Source: Natronohydrobacter sp.
Lineage (GTDB): Bacteria > Pseudomonadota > Alphaproteobacteria > Rhodobacterales > Rhodobacteraceae
Direction: 5' to 3'
Length of the DNA: 15,593 bases
Assembly (NCBI GenBank): GCA_007123015.1
Contig: SKSL01000028.1
Coordinates: 1 to 15,593 of the forward strand
The notes below the pieces were generated by a model. The model did not search any database. It saw only the letters and a program-made list of their open reading frames with translations, and was not told where the DNA came from. A program made the translations under genes and the position numbers. Shown piece by piece: positions 1-6,528 of this stretch. Positions within the stretch are counted from its first letter, which is position 1. Each line of letters starts with the position of its first letter.

Positions 1-411
1 CAGCCGCAGCCGCAGGCCCTGACGGTCAGGCCCCTCGCCCGTCTCGCGCAATTCGATCAGGCGCGGCAGTGGCAAGGCGTCAAGCGGCAGATCCGGGCCA
101 AGCCAGGCTTCCAGCAAGCCCGCCTGTTCGCTTTGGTCAAGCACCCGCGCCGCTTCAATGCCAGGGGTTGTGCGCAGCACCTCAAGCACCAGGTCGGTCT
201 GCAGGTCAAGCTCTTCCGGGGGCGCGGCGATGCGCACAGTCGCCGTCTGTGCCAGCGCCTCGGACCAGCTTGCGGCCAGCCGTGCAGACGTGACCGCCAG
301 GGCCAAGGCGAAGACCGCCAGAAACGCCATGGCAGCAGATGACAGTGTGACCAGCCAGACGCTCTGGCCGCGCCCCGGCACCACAAGGCGTGCTATCGCC
401 TTACTGCTCAC
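1..411 (-). CDS. ftsX: Cell-division ABC transporter permease FtsX (N-terminal part, cut by window edge)
   Basis: This is the membrane subunit of the FtsEX complex, which in other bacteria couples cytoplasmic ATP hydrolysis to activation of periplasmic peptidoglycan hydrolases at the septum. The reading frame opens with GTG at 411 and stays open to the window edge, giving 137 codons of a protein that is usually about 300 residues. A short basic N-terminus is followed by one hydrophobic segment at about residues 18-42. After it comes a periplasmic stretch with the fold-typical run of VRI(A)APPEE, a DLQTDLVLEVLRTTPGIEAARVL-like segment and LIELRE. The GTG overlaps the ftsE stop (GTGA), the classic coupling of this operon, which decides the start. 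The identification rests on this position behind ftsE plus the membrane/periplasmic layout; the C-terminal three membrane segments lie outside the window. Confidence 0.88.
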   Translation of the reverse strand, partial: MSSKAIARLVVPGRGQSVWLVTLSSAAMAFLAVFALALAVTSARLAASWSEALAQTATVRIAAPPEELDLQTDLVLEVLRTTPGIEAARVLDQSEQAGLLEAWLGPDLPLDALPLPRLIELRETGEGPDRQGLRLRL

Positions 412-1079
412 AGCTCCGCCCCCGCAAGTTGCAATTTGCGCCCCGATATCCGCATCACCCGGGCCTGCACCTGCGCTTTCGCAAAGCGGATCAGGTTCAG
501 GTCATGGGTCGCAATCAGCACGGCTGTGCCCATCCGGTTCAACTCGATCATCAGCATCATCAGCCGCTGGGACATGTCCCAATCAAGGTTTCCGGTTGGC
601 TCATCTGCCAGAAGCACATTCGGGGCGCCGATGATCGCGCGCGCGAGCGCCGCGCGCTGGCGCTCACCACCGGAAAGCGTGGGCGGCAGGGATTTGGCCT
701 GTTCGGCCAGTCCGACCCATCCCATCAGATCGCGCACATCCCGTTCATTCACCGGACGGCCTGTCGCTGTCAGCGGCAGGCTGATATTGGTCTCGACATC
801 CAGATGATCAAGGAACTGGCAATCCTGATGGACCACCCCGATCCGGGCGCGGGTTTCAGCCAGATCGTCGCGGCTCATGGCGCGCAGATCACGGTTCATC
901 AGACTGACCTTGCCCAGACTGGGCAGCAATTCACCGTAGCAGAGCTTCAGGAAGGTGCTTTTCCCGGCCCCTGAAGGCCCGGTCAGGAAATGGAAACTGC
1001 CAGGTTCCAGACGGACAGAAACATCCCCGAACAAAGGCCCACCGCCATAGTCATGCGACACGTCTTCGAAAACAATCAT
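408..1079 (-). CDS. ftsE: Cell-division ATP-binding protein FtsE
   Basis: Cytoplasmic ATPase of the FtsEX complex at the division site. With the ATG at 1079 the protein is 223 residues, a normal FtsE length. Visible motifs in order: Walker A GPSGAGKST at about 34-42, Q-loop glutamine at 85, signature LSGGERQRAALARA from 135, Walker B VLLADEPTGNLD from 155 and the switch histidine in ATHD at 192. The spacing between signature and Walker B and the DEPTGNLD sequence are those of the LolD/FtsE/MacB group, and the ftsX gene directly behind settles it as FtsE. An in-frame ATG at 1100 would add seven residues (MVRQDGR), but homologues typically begin at the MIVFEDV position and a GGATGG-like Shine-Dalgarno lies upstream of 1079. 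Transcribed divergently from the zinc-ribbon gene. Confidence 0.94.
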   Translation of the reverse strand: MIVFEDVSHDYGGGPLFGDVSVRLEPGSFHFLTGPSGAGKSTFLKLCYGELLPSLGKVSLMNRDLRAMSRDDLAETRARIGVVHQDCQFLDHLDVETNISLPLTATGRPVNERDVRDLMGWVGLAEQAKSLPPTLSGGERQRAALARAIIGAPNVLLADEPTGNLDWDMSQRLMMLMIELNRMGTAVLIATHDLNLIRFAKAQVQARVMRISGRKLQLAGAEL

Positions 1080-1274
1080 GCGCCCATCCTGCCGGACCAT
1101 GCCTGCGGCATGTGCGCCTTTGGGGACATAACGCTGTAAGCAAGAGCAGACTGGATCATTGGCGCGACCTTCCGGACAGATATGTTAATAAAATTTGCGT
1201 TTTCTGTTTCGCTTGCTACAACATGTGGAAGGGTTGGCCAAAGGCCAATCAAGAGCATCAGGCAGGGTTCAGTC
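1080..1274. promoter_or_regulatory. Divergent intergenic region ftsE / zinc-ribbon gene with a candidate promoter
   Basis: This 195-bp spacer must carry the promoters of both flanking genes. A plausible plus-strand promoter is TTGCGT at 1195-1200, a 16-bp spacer and TACAAC at 1217-1222, about 50 bp ahead of the zinc-ribbon start. A short AT-rich block (1181-1196) lies just upstream. No clear promoter for ftsE and no strong operator-like dyad was found. The promoter call is by eye and is only moderately supported. Confidence 0.35.
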
Positions 1275-2141
1275 ATGCGCATCGTTTGTCCAGCTTGCAA
1301 CGCTCAATATGAAATTGCCGATGACCTTCTGCCCGAAGAGGGCCGCGAGGTCCAGTGCTCGGCTTGTGGGACCGTATGGTTTCAGGAACGACGCGGGACG
1401 AATCCCAGAGTAAAACCAGCACTGGCACCAAGCCTGTCTGCCGCGGCCACAATGCCACCAGAGACTGCCGTATCCTCTGCACAGGTGCCGCTGACTGATC
1501 CGCCCCAAGCGGGCGACGCTGAAGCTGGCGCAGCGGACCTGCCAGCGCACACGCAAGACGGGGAGCCGGCAGATACGGCAATATCACCAAACCCTGATCC
1601 GGAACATGAAAGCGCGGCCACGCTTCACAATGTGAAGCCGCCCAGCCCCGAGACGCTGGATATCCTGCGCAAGGAAGCTGAATTCGAAGCACGACAGCGG
1701 GCCCGCGAAGCCAATAGGCTGGAAAGCCAGCCTGACCTTGGGCTGCTTGGGGCGGCCCCATGGCCCAGCAACCCGCGCGATGATGCCATAGCCGCTGAAT
1801 CCGCGCCATCCGATCCGGCGCAGGCGCGCGACGCCCCGAAAGGCGCGGCCTTCCCGGATATCGAGGATATCAGCGCCTCGCTCGACCCGATCAGCAGTGC
1901 ACGCGGTCGATCCGGGGCTTCCGGCGACAAGATCCTGGTCCCGCCCACCAGTGCCGAGCGCAACGCAAGTTTTATCCGAGGGCTGATCATGCCGCTGGCC
2001 GTGGCGCTGGTGCTGGTTGCGCTTTACCTGATCGCGCCAGTGATCGGGTCGGCAGTGCCTGCACTGACGCCCGTGACATCAGGATATGTCAATGCCGTCG
2101 ACGGATTGCGCATCACGCTGGCCGGACTGCTTGGCCGGTAA
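1275..2141 (+). CDS. MJ0042-type zinc-ribbon protein with C-terminal membrane anchor, function unknown
   Basis: A 288-residue protein of unknown role. The start was placed at the ATG whose product opens with MRIVCPACNAQY, since the zinc-ribbon family begins there; an upstream in-frame ATG at 1182 would add 31 residues that look like translated intergenic DNA. The ribbon ligands are C5, C8, C28 and C31 (CPAC and CSAC). Residues about 40-220 are low-complexity, rich in Ala, Pro, Asp and Glu, and look disordered. One hydrophobic helix sits at about 236-258, followed by roughly 30 residues. The predicted topology is a cytoplasmic ribbon on a long tether anchored in the inner membrane. MJ0042-finger proteins divergent from ftsEX are, as I recall, usual in Rhodobacteraceae, so a link to the envelope is possible but unproven. 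Confidence 0.85.
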   Translation: MRIVCPACNAQYEIADDLLPEEGREVQCSACGTVWFQERRGTNPRVKPALAPSLSAAATMPPETAVSSAQVPLTDPPQAGDAEAGAADLPAHTQDGEPADTAISPNPDPEHESAATLHNVKPPSPETLDILRKEAEFEARQRAREANRLESQPDLGLLGAAPWPSNPRDDAIAAESAPSDPAQARDAPKGAAFPDIEDISASLDPISSARGRSGASGDKILVPPTSAERNASFIRGLIMPLAVALVLVALYLIAPVIGSAVPALTPVTSGYVNAVDGLRITLAGLLGR

Positions 2142-2183
2142 TTGCAAATCCTGCGCCCGCAGCCCCCGCCTGTGATCCGCGCG

Positions 2184-4367
2184 TCAATTGCCGCCGAAAA
2201 TCGAGCCAAGAATCCCGCGGATCGTGTCGTCCAGACCTGATCCGCTTTCCTGCGGGACGGGCTGCGCGGTCGTGCGACTGGTTGCCTCACTGCCCGGAGG
2301 ATCCAGCACAGGGCGCTGCGGCTCGACCATCGGCAAGGGCCGTGGCGACAAGCCGCGATGCACGCGCGTCATGGTCTCGCGCCAGATTTCGGCCGGAAGC
2401 CCCCCGCCTGTGACACCTGTGAGCGGCGAATTGTCATCATAACCCATCCAGACCCCGGCGACATAATCTGCCGTGAAGCCGATGAACCAGGCGTCACGGG
2501 CAGCTTGTGTGGTTCCGGTCTTGGCGGCGATTTGCCAATCGGGCATCCGGGCACGCCTACCCGTGCCGCTGGTCACCACCTCGGTCATCATCCAGGTCAG
2601 CACCTGCGCCGAGCGCTCCGAAATCACCCGCTCGCCGATCCCGCTCGAGGCCCCGAACAGCGGGGTCGGATCGCCCAGCAGATTGAGTTGTTCAATGCCA
2701 TAGGGGCGCACGGCATTGCCACCGTTCAGGATACCCGCATAGGCCGCTGTCATTTCCAGCAATGTCGATTCCGATGCGCCCAGCGCCAGCGCCGGACCTT
2801 CCGCCAGTTCACTGCGCAGTCCGAATTGATTTGCGACTTGGCGGACACGGTCGCGGCCCATCGCTTCAGAGATGCGCACAGCCGGCGTGTTGAGCGATCT
2901 GGCCAGCGCTTCGGTCAGGGTCACGAATCCATGAAAGCGATTGTCGTAATTGCGCGGAGACCACGGGCCGGATCCGGGGATATTGATGGTCAGAGGCGCA
3001 TCCTCGACAATATCGAAAGGCTCGAACCCGTTCTCAAGCGCTGCGGCATAGAGGAACGGCTTGAAGGACGAACCGCTCTGCCGCATGGCCTGGCTGGCCC
3101 GGTTGAACCCGCCCACGGAAGGGGACCGCCCGCCAACCATGCCGCGCACCGCCCCATCGGCGGACATCACCACGACAGCCACTTCCGCTTCAGAGCCTTC
3201 GCGCACGCGATTGGTAAAAACCTCGGCCACAGCGTCTTCGATCGCCGTCTGGATCCGCGGATTGAAGGTTGTGCGCATGATCACGTCTTCGGTCGTATTC
3301 CGGGTCAGATAGGCCGGGCCGGATTGCATCAGCCAATCGGCGAAATGGATGCCGCGCTGCGCCTCGGCCTGCTGTGACAATGTGGCCGGAAAGGCACGGG
3401 CTTCGACGACTTCATACTCGGTCAGATAGCCCTGTTCCGCCATCAGGCCGATCACGACATTTGCGCGCGCCTGCGCCCGCGCCAGATTTCGGGTTGGTGC
3501 CAGCAGGGACGGTGCGGGCAGCAGCCCGGCCAGCATCGCAGCCTCGGACGGGCCAAGATCTGCGGCACTGCGCCCGAAATAGCGCTGCGCCGCCGCCTCG
3601 AAGCCGCGCGCACCCGCCCCAAGGAAAGCACGATTCATGTAGATCGTCAGAATTTCGTCCTTGCTGAACTTCGCCTCGAGCGCGAAAGCATAGGGCACTT
3701 CCTTGATCTTGCGCCATAATGTGCCGCGGCGGCAATCTTCTTCATAGGCGGATTCAGAGGCCCATTCATCCGGGTCGAATGGCACGCCCAGACACAGAAG
3801 TTTCGCCACCTGCTGCGTGATCGTAGAGCCCCCTGCCCCGGAAAAGGCACTGCGCCCGGATTGCAGGTTTGTGCGGATCGCCCCGGCGATCCCGCGCGGA
3901 CTGATGCCAAAATGCGAATAGAAGCGCCGGTCTTCGACAGCGATGATGGCATTTCTGAGATGCGGCGACACAGTGTCAGCGGTAGTCGCGCCGCCGAATG
4001 TTTCGCCCCGCCAGGCGAAAACGGTTCCATCCGCGTCGATCATCGTCACCGAGCCCCGCGCCCGCGCATCGAGCAGATCATCGAGCGGCGGCAGTGTCGT
4101 ATAGAAATAGATTGATGCAACCGCGACAATTGCGATCAAAGTCGCCGCAAGACGCCAGGTAACGCCCCACACCAGACGCCAGATCAGCGACACAAGCCCC
4201 GAGACGAAGCGCACAAGAATATTCCCGCTCTTGCGGCGCGTGGCCTTGCGGGGCTTTGCGGTGCGGGAATTTGATGCCCCGCTGGTGCGCGCCTGTTTGG
4301 TCTTGCGCGCTGGTGCCGCGCGTTTATCGGCAACAAGCCTGCGCCTGCTTCCGCCTGTGCTGCTCAT
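2184..4367 (-). CDS. Bifunctional class A penicillin-binding protein (glycosyltransferase / transpeptidase), PBP1A-type
   Basis: A 727-residue inner-membrane enzyme that polymerises lipid II into glycan strands and crosslinks the peptides in the periplasm. A basic Lys/Arg-rich cytoplasmic tail (1-50) precedes a membrane helix (about 70-92). The GT51 domain shows the catalytic Glu145 in EDRRFYSHFG and GGSTITQQ at 179-186. The transpeptidase shows the active serine in SSFK (S433, K436), SLN at 491-493 and KTGT at 616-619, so both activities look intact. Between GGSTITQQ and the RKIKE motif lies an extra acidic loop of roughly 20 residues with Cys192 and Cys212. The tail after 675 is Pro-rich and ends in a short amphipathic segment. 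An AGGA ribosome-binding site sits seven bases before the ATG. It converges with the zinc-ribbon gene across 42 bp without an obvious terminator. I give no symbol because PBP1A and PBP1C-like names are mixed in this family. Confidence 0.93.
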   Translation of the reverse strand: MSSTGGSRRRLVADKRAAPARKTKQARTSGASNSRTAKPRKATRRKSGNILVRFVSGLVSLIWRLVWGVTWRLAATLIAIVAVASIYFYTTLPPLDDLLDARARGSVTMIDADGTVFAWRGETFGGATTADTVSPHLRNAIIAVEDRRFYSHFGISPRGIAGAIRTNLQSGRSAFSGAGGSTITQQVAKLLCLGVPFDPDEWASESAYEEDCRRGTLWRKIKEVPYAFALEAKFSKDEILTIYMNRAFLGAGARGFEAAAQRYFGRSAADLGPSEAAMLAGLLPAPSLLAPTRNLARAQARANVVIGLMAEQGYLTEYEVVEARAFPATLSQQAEAQRGIHFADWLMQSGPAYLTRNTTEDVIMRTTFNPRIQTAIEDAVAEVFTNRVREGSEAEVAVVVMSADGAVRGMVGGRSPSVGGFNRASQAMRQSGSSFKPFLYAAALENGFEPFDIVEDAPLTINIPGSGPWSPRNYDNRFHGFVTLTEALARSLNTPAVRISEAMGRDRVRQVANQFGLRSELAEGPALALGASESTLLEMTAAYAGILNGGNAVRPYGIEQLNLLGDPTPLFGASSGIGERVISERSAQVLTWMMTEVVTSGTGRRARMPDWQIAAKTGTTQAARDAWFIGFTADYVAGVWMGYDDNSPLTGVTGGGLPAEIWRETMTRVHRGLSPRPLPMVEPQRPVLDPPGSEATSRTTAQPVPQESGSGLDDTIRGILGSIFGGN

Positions 4368-4669
4368 GCCGCGGTCCTGGATCTTGCCTGCATCTGCTTG
4401 CCATCATCTTACGCAATTCGTGTGCTCAATGACATCATGGACCCGCGAATACTACCGACTTCGCGAGAAGTTGTAACATGAGAGACTCACATTCGCGATC
4501 CCGTAATTGCCTATATTTTTAGCTTTGACTTAATTTTGTGCACATTTTTTTCGATTTTCGCGCGAGCGCCTGTCGGGACGACACCAAATTATTGAGCCTC
4601 GCGGCTGCACATCCCCTGATGACGGCGTGCGACTGACATGACTTTCGCTCTGAAGAAAGGGGATAGCCT
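4368..4669. promoter_or_regulatory. Divergent regulatory region between the PBP gene and glnK-amtB
   Basis: This 302-bp stretch holds no gene that I can support. Its centre (about 4500-4560) is markedly AT-rich compared with the surrounding DNA and includes TATATT at 4512-4517, TTGACT at 4525-4530 and a T-tract at 4544-4551. A small hairpin, ACTTC-GCGA-GAAGT, lies at 4458-4471. The glnK end carries a strong Shine-Dalgarno (AAAGGGGA, 4656-4663) six bases before a GTG start. An NtrC-responsive promoter would be expected for glnK-amtB from family knowledge, but I could not identify an NtrC dyad with confidence. TTGACT has no well-matched -10 at the usual distance. Confidence 0.5.
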
Positions 4670-5008
4670 GTGAAATACATCATAGCGGCAATAAAACCGT
4701 TCAAGCTTGAGGAAGTCCGCGAAGCGCTGACTGCCATCGGCGTGCGCGGGATGATGGTAACAGAGATCAAGGGGTTCGGCGCCCAGTCCGGTCATACCGA
4801 GATTTATCGCGGGGCCGAATATGCCGTGAATTTCGTGCCGAAACTGAAGTTGGAAATCGGCGTTTCCGACGCAATGGCCGATCAGGTGGTTGAAACTCTT
4901 CAAAAGACTGCGCGCACGGACAAGATCGGAGATGGCAAGGTGTTTGTGCTCGATCTGCAAGCGGCAACGCGCGTGCGCACAGGAGAGACTGGCGATGAGG
5001 CGCTCTGA
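4670..5008 (+). CDS. glnK: PII nitrogen regulatory protein GlnK
   Basis: A 112-residue PII protein, full length. PII trimers read 2-oxoglutarate and ATP/ADP and, when unmodified, plug the AmtB channel. The T-loop contains the uridylylation site Tyr51 in TEIYRGAEY and Arg47, which enters the AmtB pore in E. coli GlnK. The C-terminal signature KIGDGKVFVLDL and RVRTGE are present. The start is GTG at 4670, chosen because the product then opens with the canonical MKYIIAAIKPFKLEEV and because of the strong AAAGGGGA site ahead of it. The T-loop carries Ala38 and Ser40 where E. coli GlnK has Arg and Lys. The neighbouring amtB 37 bases downstream marks this as the GlnK rather than the GlnB paralogue, which usually sits with glnA. 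Probably nitrogen-starvation induced. Confidence 0.95.
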   Translation: MKYIIAAIKPFKLEEVREALTAIGVRGMMVTEIKGFGAQSGHTEIYRGAEYAVNFVPKLKLEIGVSDAMADQVVETLQKTARTDKIGDGKVFVLDLQAATRVRTGETGDEAL

Positions 5009-5045
5009 AACCATGGCGGGACAAACACAAGAAGGACCTATGTTG

Positions 5046-6398
5046 ATGCAACTGAAAAAAATACTTCCTCTGGCAGCGCTGGCAGTGGCACTGCCCACGC
5101 TTGGCCTGGCACAGGAAGCTGAGGTCGTCGCAGATGATGCCCTTGAGGCGGTCATCGCGTTGAATACCGAGATGGTGTTCATCCTGAACTCGCTCCTGTT
5201 CCTGATCGGCGGCTTTCTGGTCTTCTTCATGGCAGCCGGTTTCTGCATGCTGGAAACGGGTCTTGTACGCTCGAAGAACGCTGCGATGCAGGCGACCAAA
5301 AATGTGGCGCTGTTCTCGTTGGCGGGGATTGCTTATTTCGTGGTCGGCTTCAACCTGATGTACCCGCTGGGTGATTGGGTGATCGAAGGTTGGCTTGGTG
5401 GCGTATCACCGACTGTACTGGAGCCTGTCGGCGTCGAACTGGCCGATGTGGATGACATCGAATATGCCTCCATCGGCTCGGACTTCATTTTCCAGCTGAT
5501 GTTCTGTGCGGCCACGGCCTCGATCGTGTCGGGTGCTGTCGCTGAGCGTGTGAAGCTCTTCCCGTTCCTGGTGTTCGTGGTCATCCTGACCGGGATCATC
5601 TACCCGATCCAGGCAAGCTGGAGCTGGGGCGAAGGCTTCCTTGACGAAATCGGCTTCCTCGACTTCGCAGGGTCTTCGATTGTGCATGGTGCGGGTGCTT
5701 CTGCTGCTCTTGCAGGTGCCTTGGTCATCGGTGCGCGCTACGGCAAATATGGCAGCGACGGCAAGATCACGGTCATGCCGGGCTCGAACCTGCCGCTGGC
5801 GACACTGGGGATGTTCATCCTGTGGTTCGGCTGGTTCGGCTTCAATGGCGGCTCGCAGCTGGCCATGGGCACGATTGCCGATGTCGCTGATGTCAGCCGC
5901 ATCTTCGCCAACACCAACCTGGCCGCATCGGGCGGGGCTGTGGCAGCGCTGATCCTGACCACGATCCTCTACAAGAAGCCCGATCTGACCATGGTCCTGA
6001 ACGGTGCCTTGGCGGGCCTTGTGTCGATCACAGCAGAGCCGCTGACACCGGGTCTGGGCATGGCGACACTGATCGGCGCTGTTGGTGGGATTATCGTCGT
6101 GCTGACTGTGCCGCTGCTGGACAAGATGAAGATCGACGATGTCGTCGGCGCGATCCCGGTTCACGGTTTTGCGGGTATCTGGGGTACGCTGGCCGTGGTC
6201 CTGACCAACCCTGATGCCACGATTACAGCGCAGCTGATCGGCATTGTGTTGATCTTCGGCTTCATGTTCGTAGCCTCTCTGGTCGTCTGGCTGATCCTGA
6301 AAGCTGTCATGGGCGTGCGCGTCAGCGATGAAGATCAGGTCACTGGCCTCGACAAGACCGATATGGGCATGGAAGCCTATCCGGAATTCAGGAACTGA
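5046..6398 (+). CDS. amtB: Ammonium transporter AmtB
   Basis: Inner-membrane ammonium channel of 450 residues, made as a trimer and gated by GlnK. Residues 1-23 form a cleavable signal peptide ending ...LGLAQ, as is usual for bacterial AmtB, followed by eleven hydrophobic segments. The twin pore histidines are H214 (SIVHGAGAS) and H373 (PVHGFAGIWG). The pore-gate phenylalanine region FQLMFCAATASIVSGAVAER at 149-168 and WFGWFGFNGGS at 260-270 are conserved. The start was set at the ATG at 5046, nine bases after AAGGA (5032-5036). The ATG at 5040 in the same frame would leave only three bases to the ribosome-binding site, and the upstream extension in this frame runs through glnK. Cotranscribed with glnK and followed by a strong terminator. 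Confidence 0.95.
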   Translation: MQLKKILPLAALAVALPTLGLAQEAEVVADDALEAVIALNTEMVFILNSLLFLIGGFLVFFMAAGFCMLETGLVRSKNAAMQATKNVALFSLAGIAYFVVGFNLMYPLGDWVIEGWLGGVSPTVLEPVGVELADVDDIEYASIGSDFIFQLMFCAATASIVSGAVAERVKLFPFLVFVVILTGIIYPIQASWSWGEGFLDEIGFLDFAGSSIVHGAGASAALAGALVIGARYGKYGSDGKITVMPGSNLPLATLGMFILWFGWFGFNGGSQLAMGTIADVADVSRIFANTNLAASGGAVAALILTTILYKKPDLTMVLNGALAGLVSITAEPLTPGLGMATLIGAVGGIIVVLTVPLLDKMKIDDVVGAIPVHGFAGIWGTLAVVLTNPDATITAQLIGIVLIFGFMFVASLVVWLILKAVMGVRVSDEDQVTGLDKTDMGMEAYPEFRN

Positions 6399-6426
6399 TC
6401 TGACGCTCCGTTCGCTTGACCCTAGG

Positions 6427-6454
6427 AAGGCCCCGCTGCGAGCGGGGCCTTTTT
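6427..6454 (+). terminator. Rho-independent terminator of glnK-amtB
   Basis: An 11-bp perfect stem AAGGCCCCGCT / AGCGGGGCCTT with a three-base GCG loop is followed by a run of T (6450-6454), 28 bases after the amtB stop. On the minus strand the hairpin lacks a downstream T-tract, so it should work for amtB and not for the convergent dinB. Confidence 0.92.
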
Positions 6455-6490
6455 CATGGACCGGGCCGAAGCGCGCCATGTCCGTTGCGG

Positions 6491-6519
6491 GTAAGGTGCG
6501 TGGTGACCACGCACCCTAC
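6491..6519. repeat. 29-bp interspersed palindrome, copy 1
   Basis: Arms GTAAGGTGCGTGGT and ACCACGCACCCTAC pair around a single central G, with one G-T mismatch. A second copy with the same arm length, odd centre and outer GTA(R)GGTGCGTG / CACGCACCCTAC core lies at 13280-13308. Both lie between convergent genes. The form is that of a REP-type intergenic palindrome; no transposase is nearby. This one sits between the amtB terminator and the dinB stop. Confidence 0.75.
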
Positions 6520-6528
6520 GGCGTCCGT

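Noticed and set aside
2358..3377. Long open frame on the plus strand across the PBP gene
   Set aside because: Shadow of the transpeptidase domain; low-complexity His/Arg-rich product with no start context.
4634..4650. Sigma-54-like element ahead of glnK (CTGACATG ... TTTCGCT)
   Set aside because: The 10-bp spacing is right but the -24 GG is GA, and the start point would fall almost on the ribosome-binding site. As I recall, Rhodobacter NtrC works with the housekeeping sigma factor.
5406..6479. Long open frame on the minus strand across amtB
   Set aside because: Antisense of a well-conserved transporter; product rich in Asp, His, Gln and Arg with no recognisable fold.
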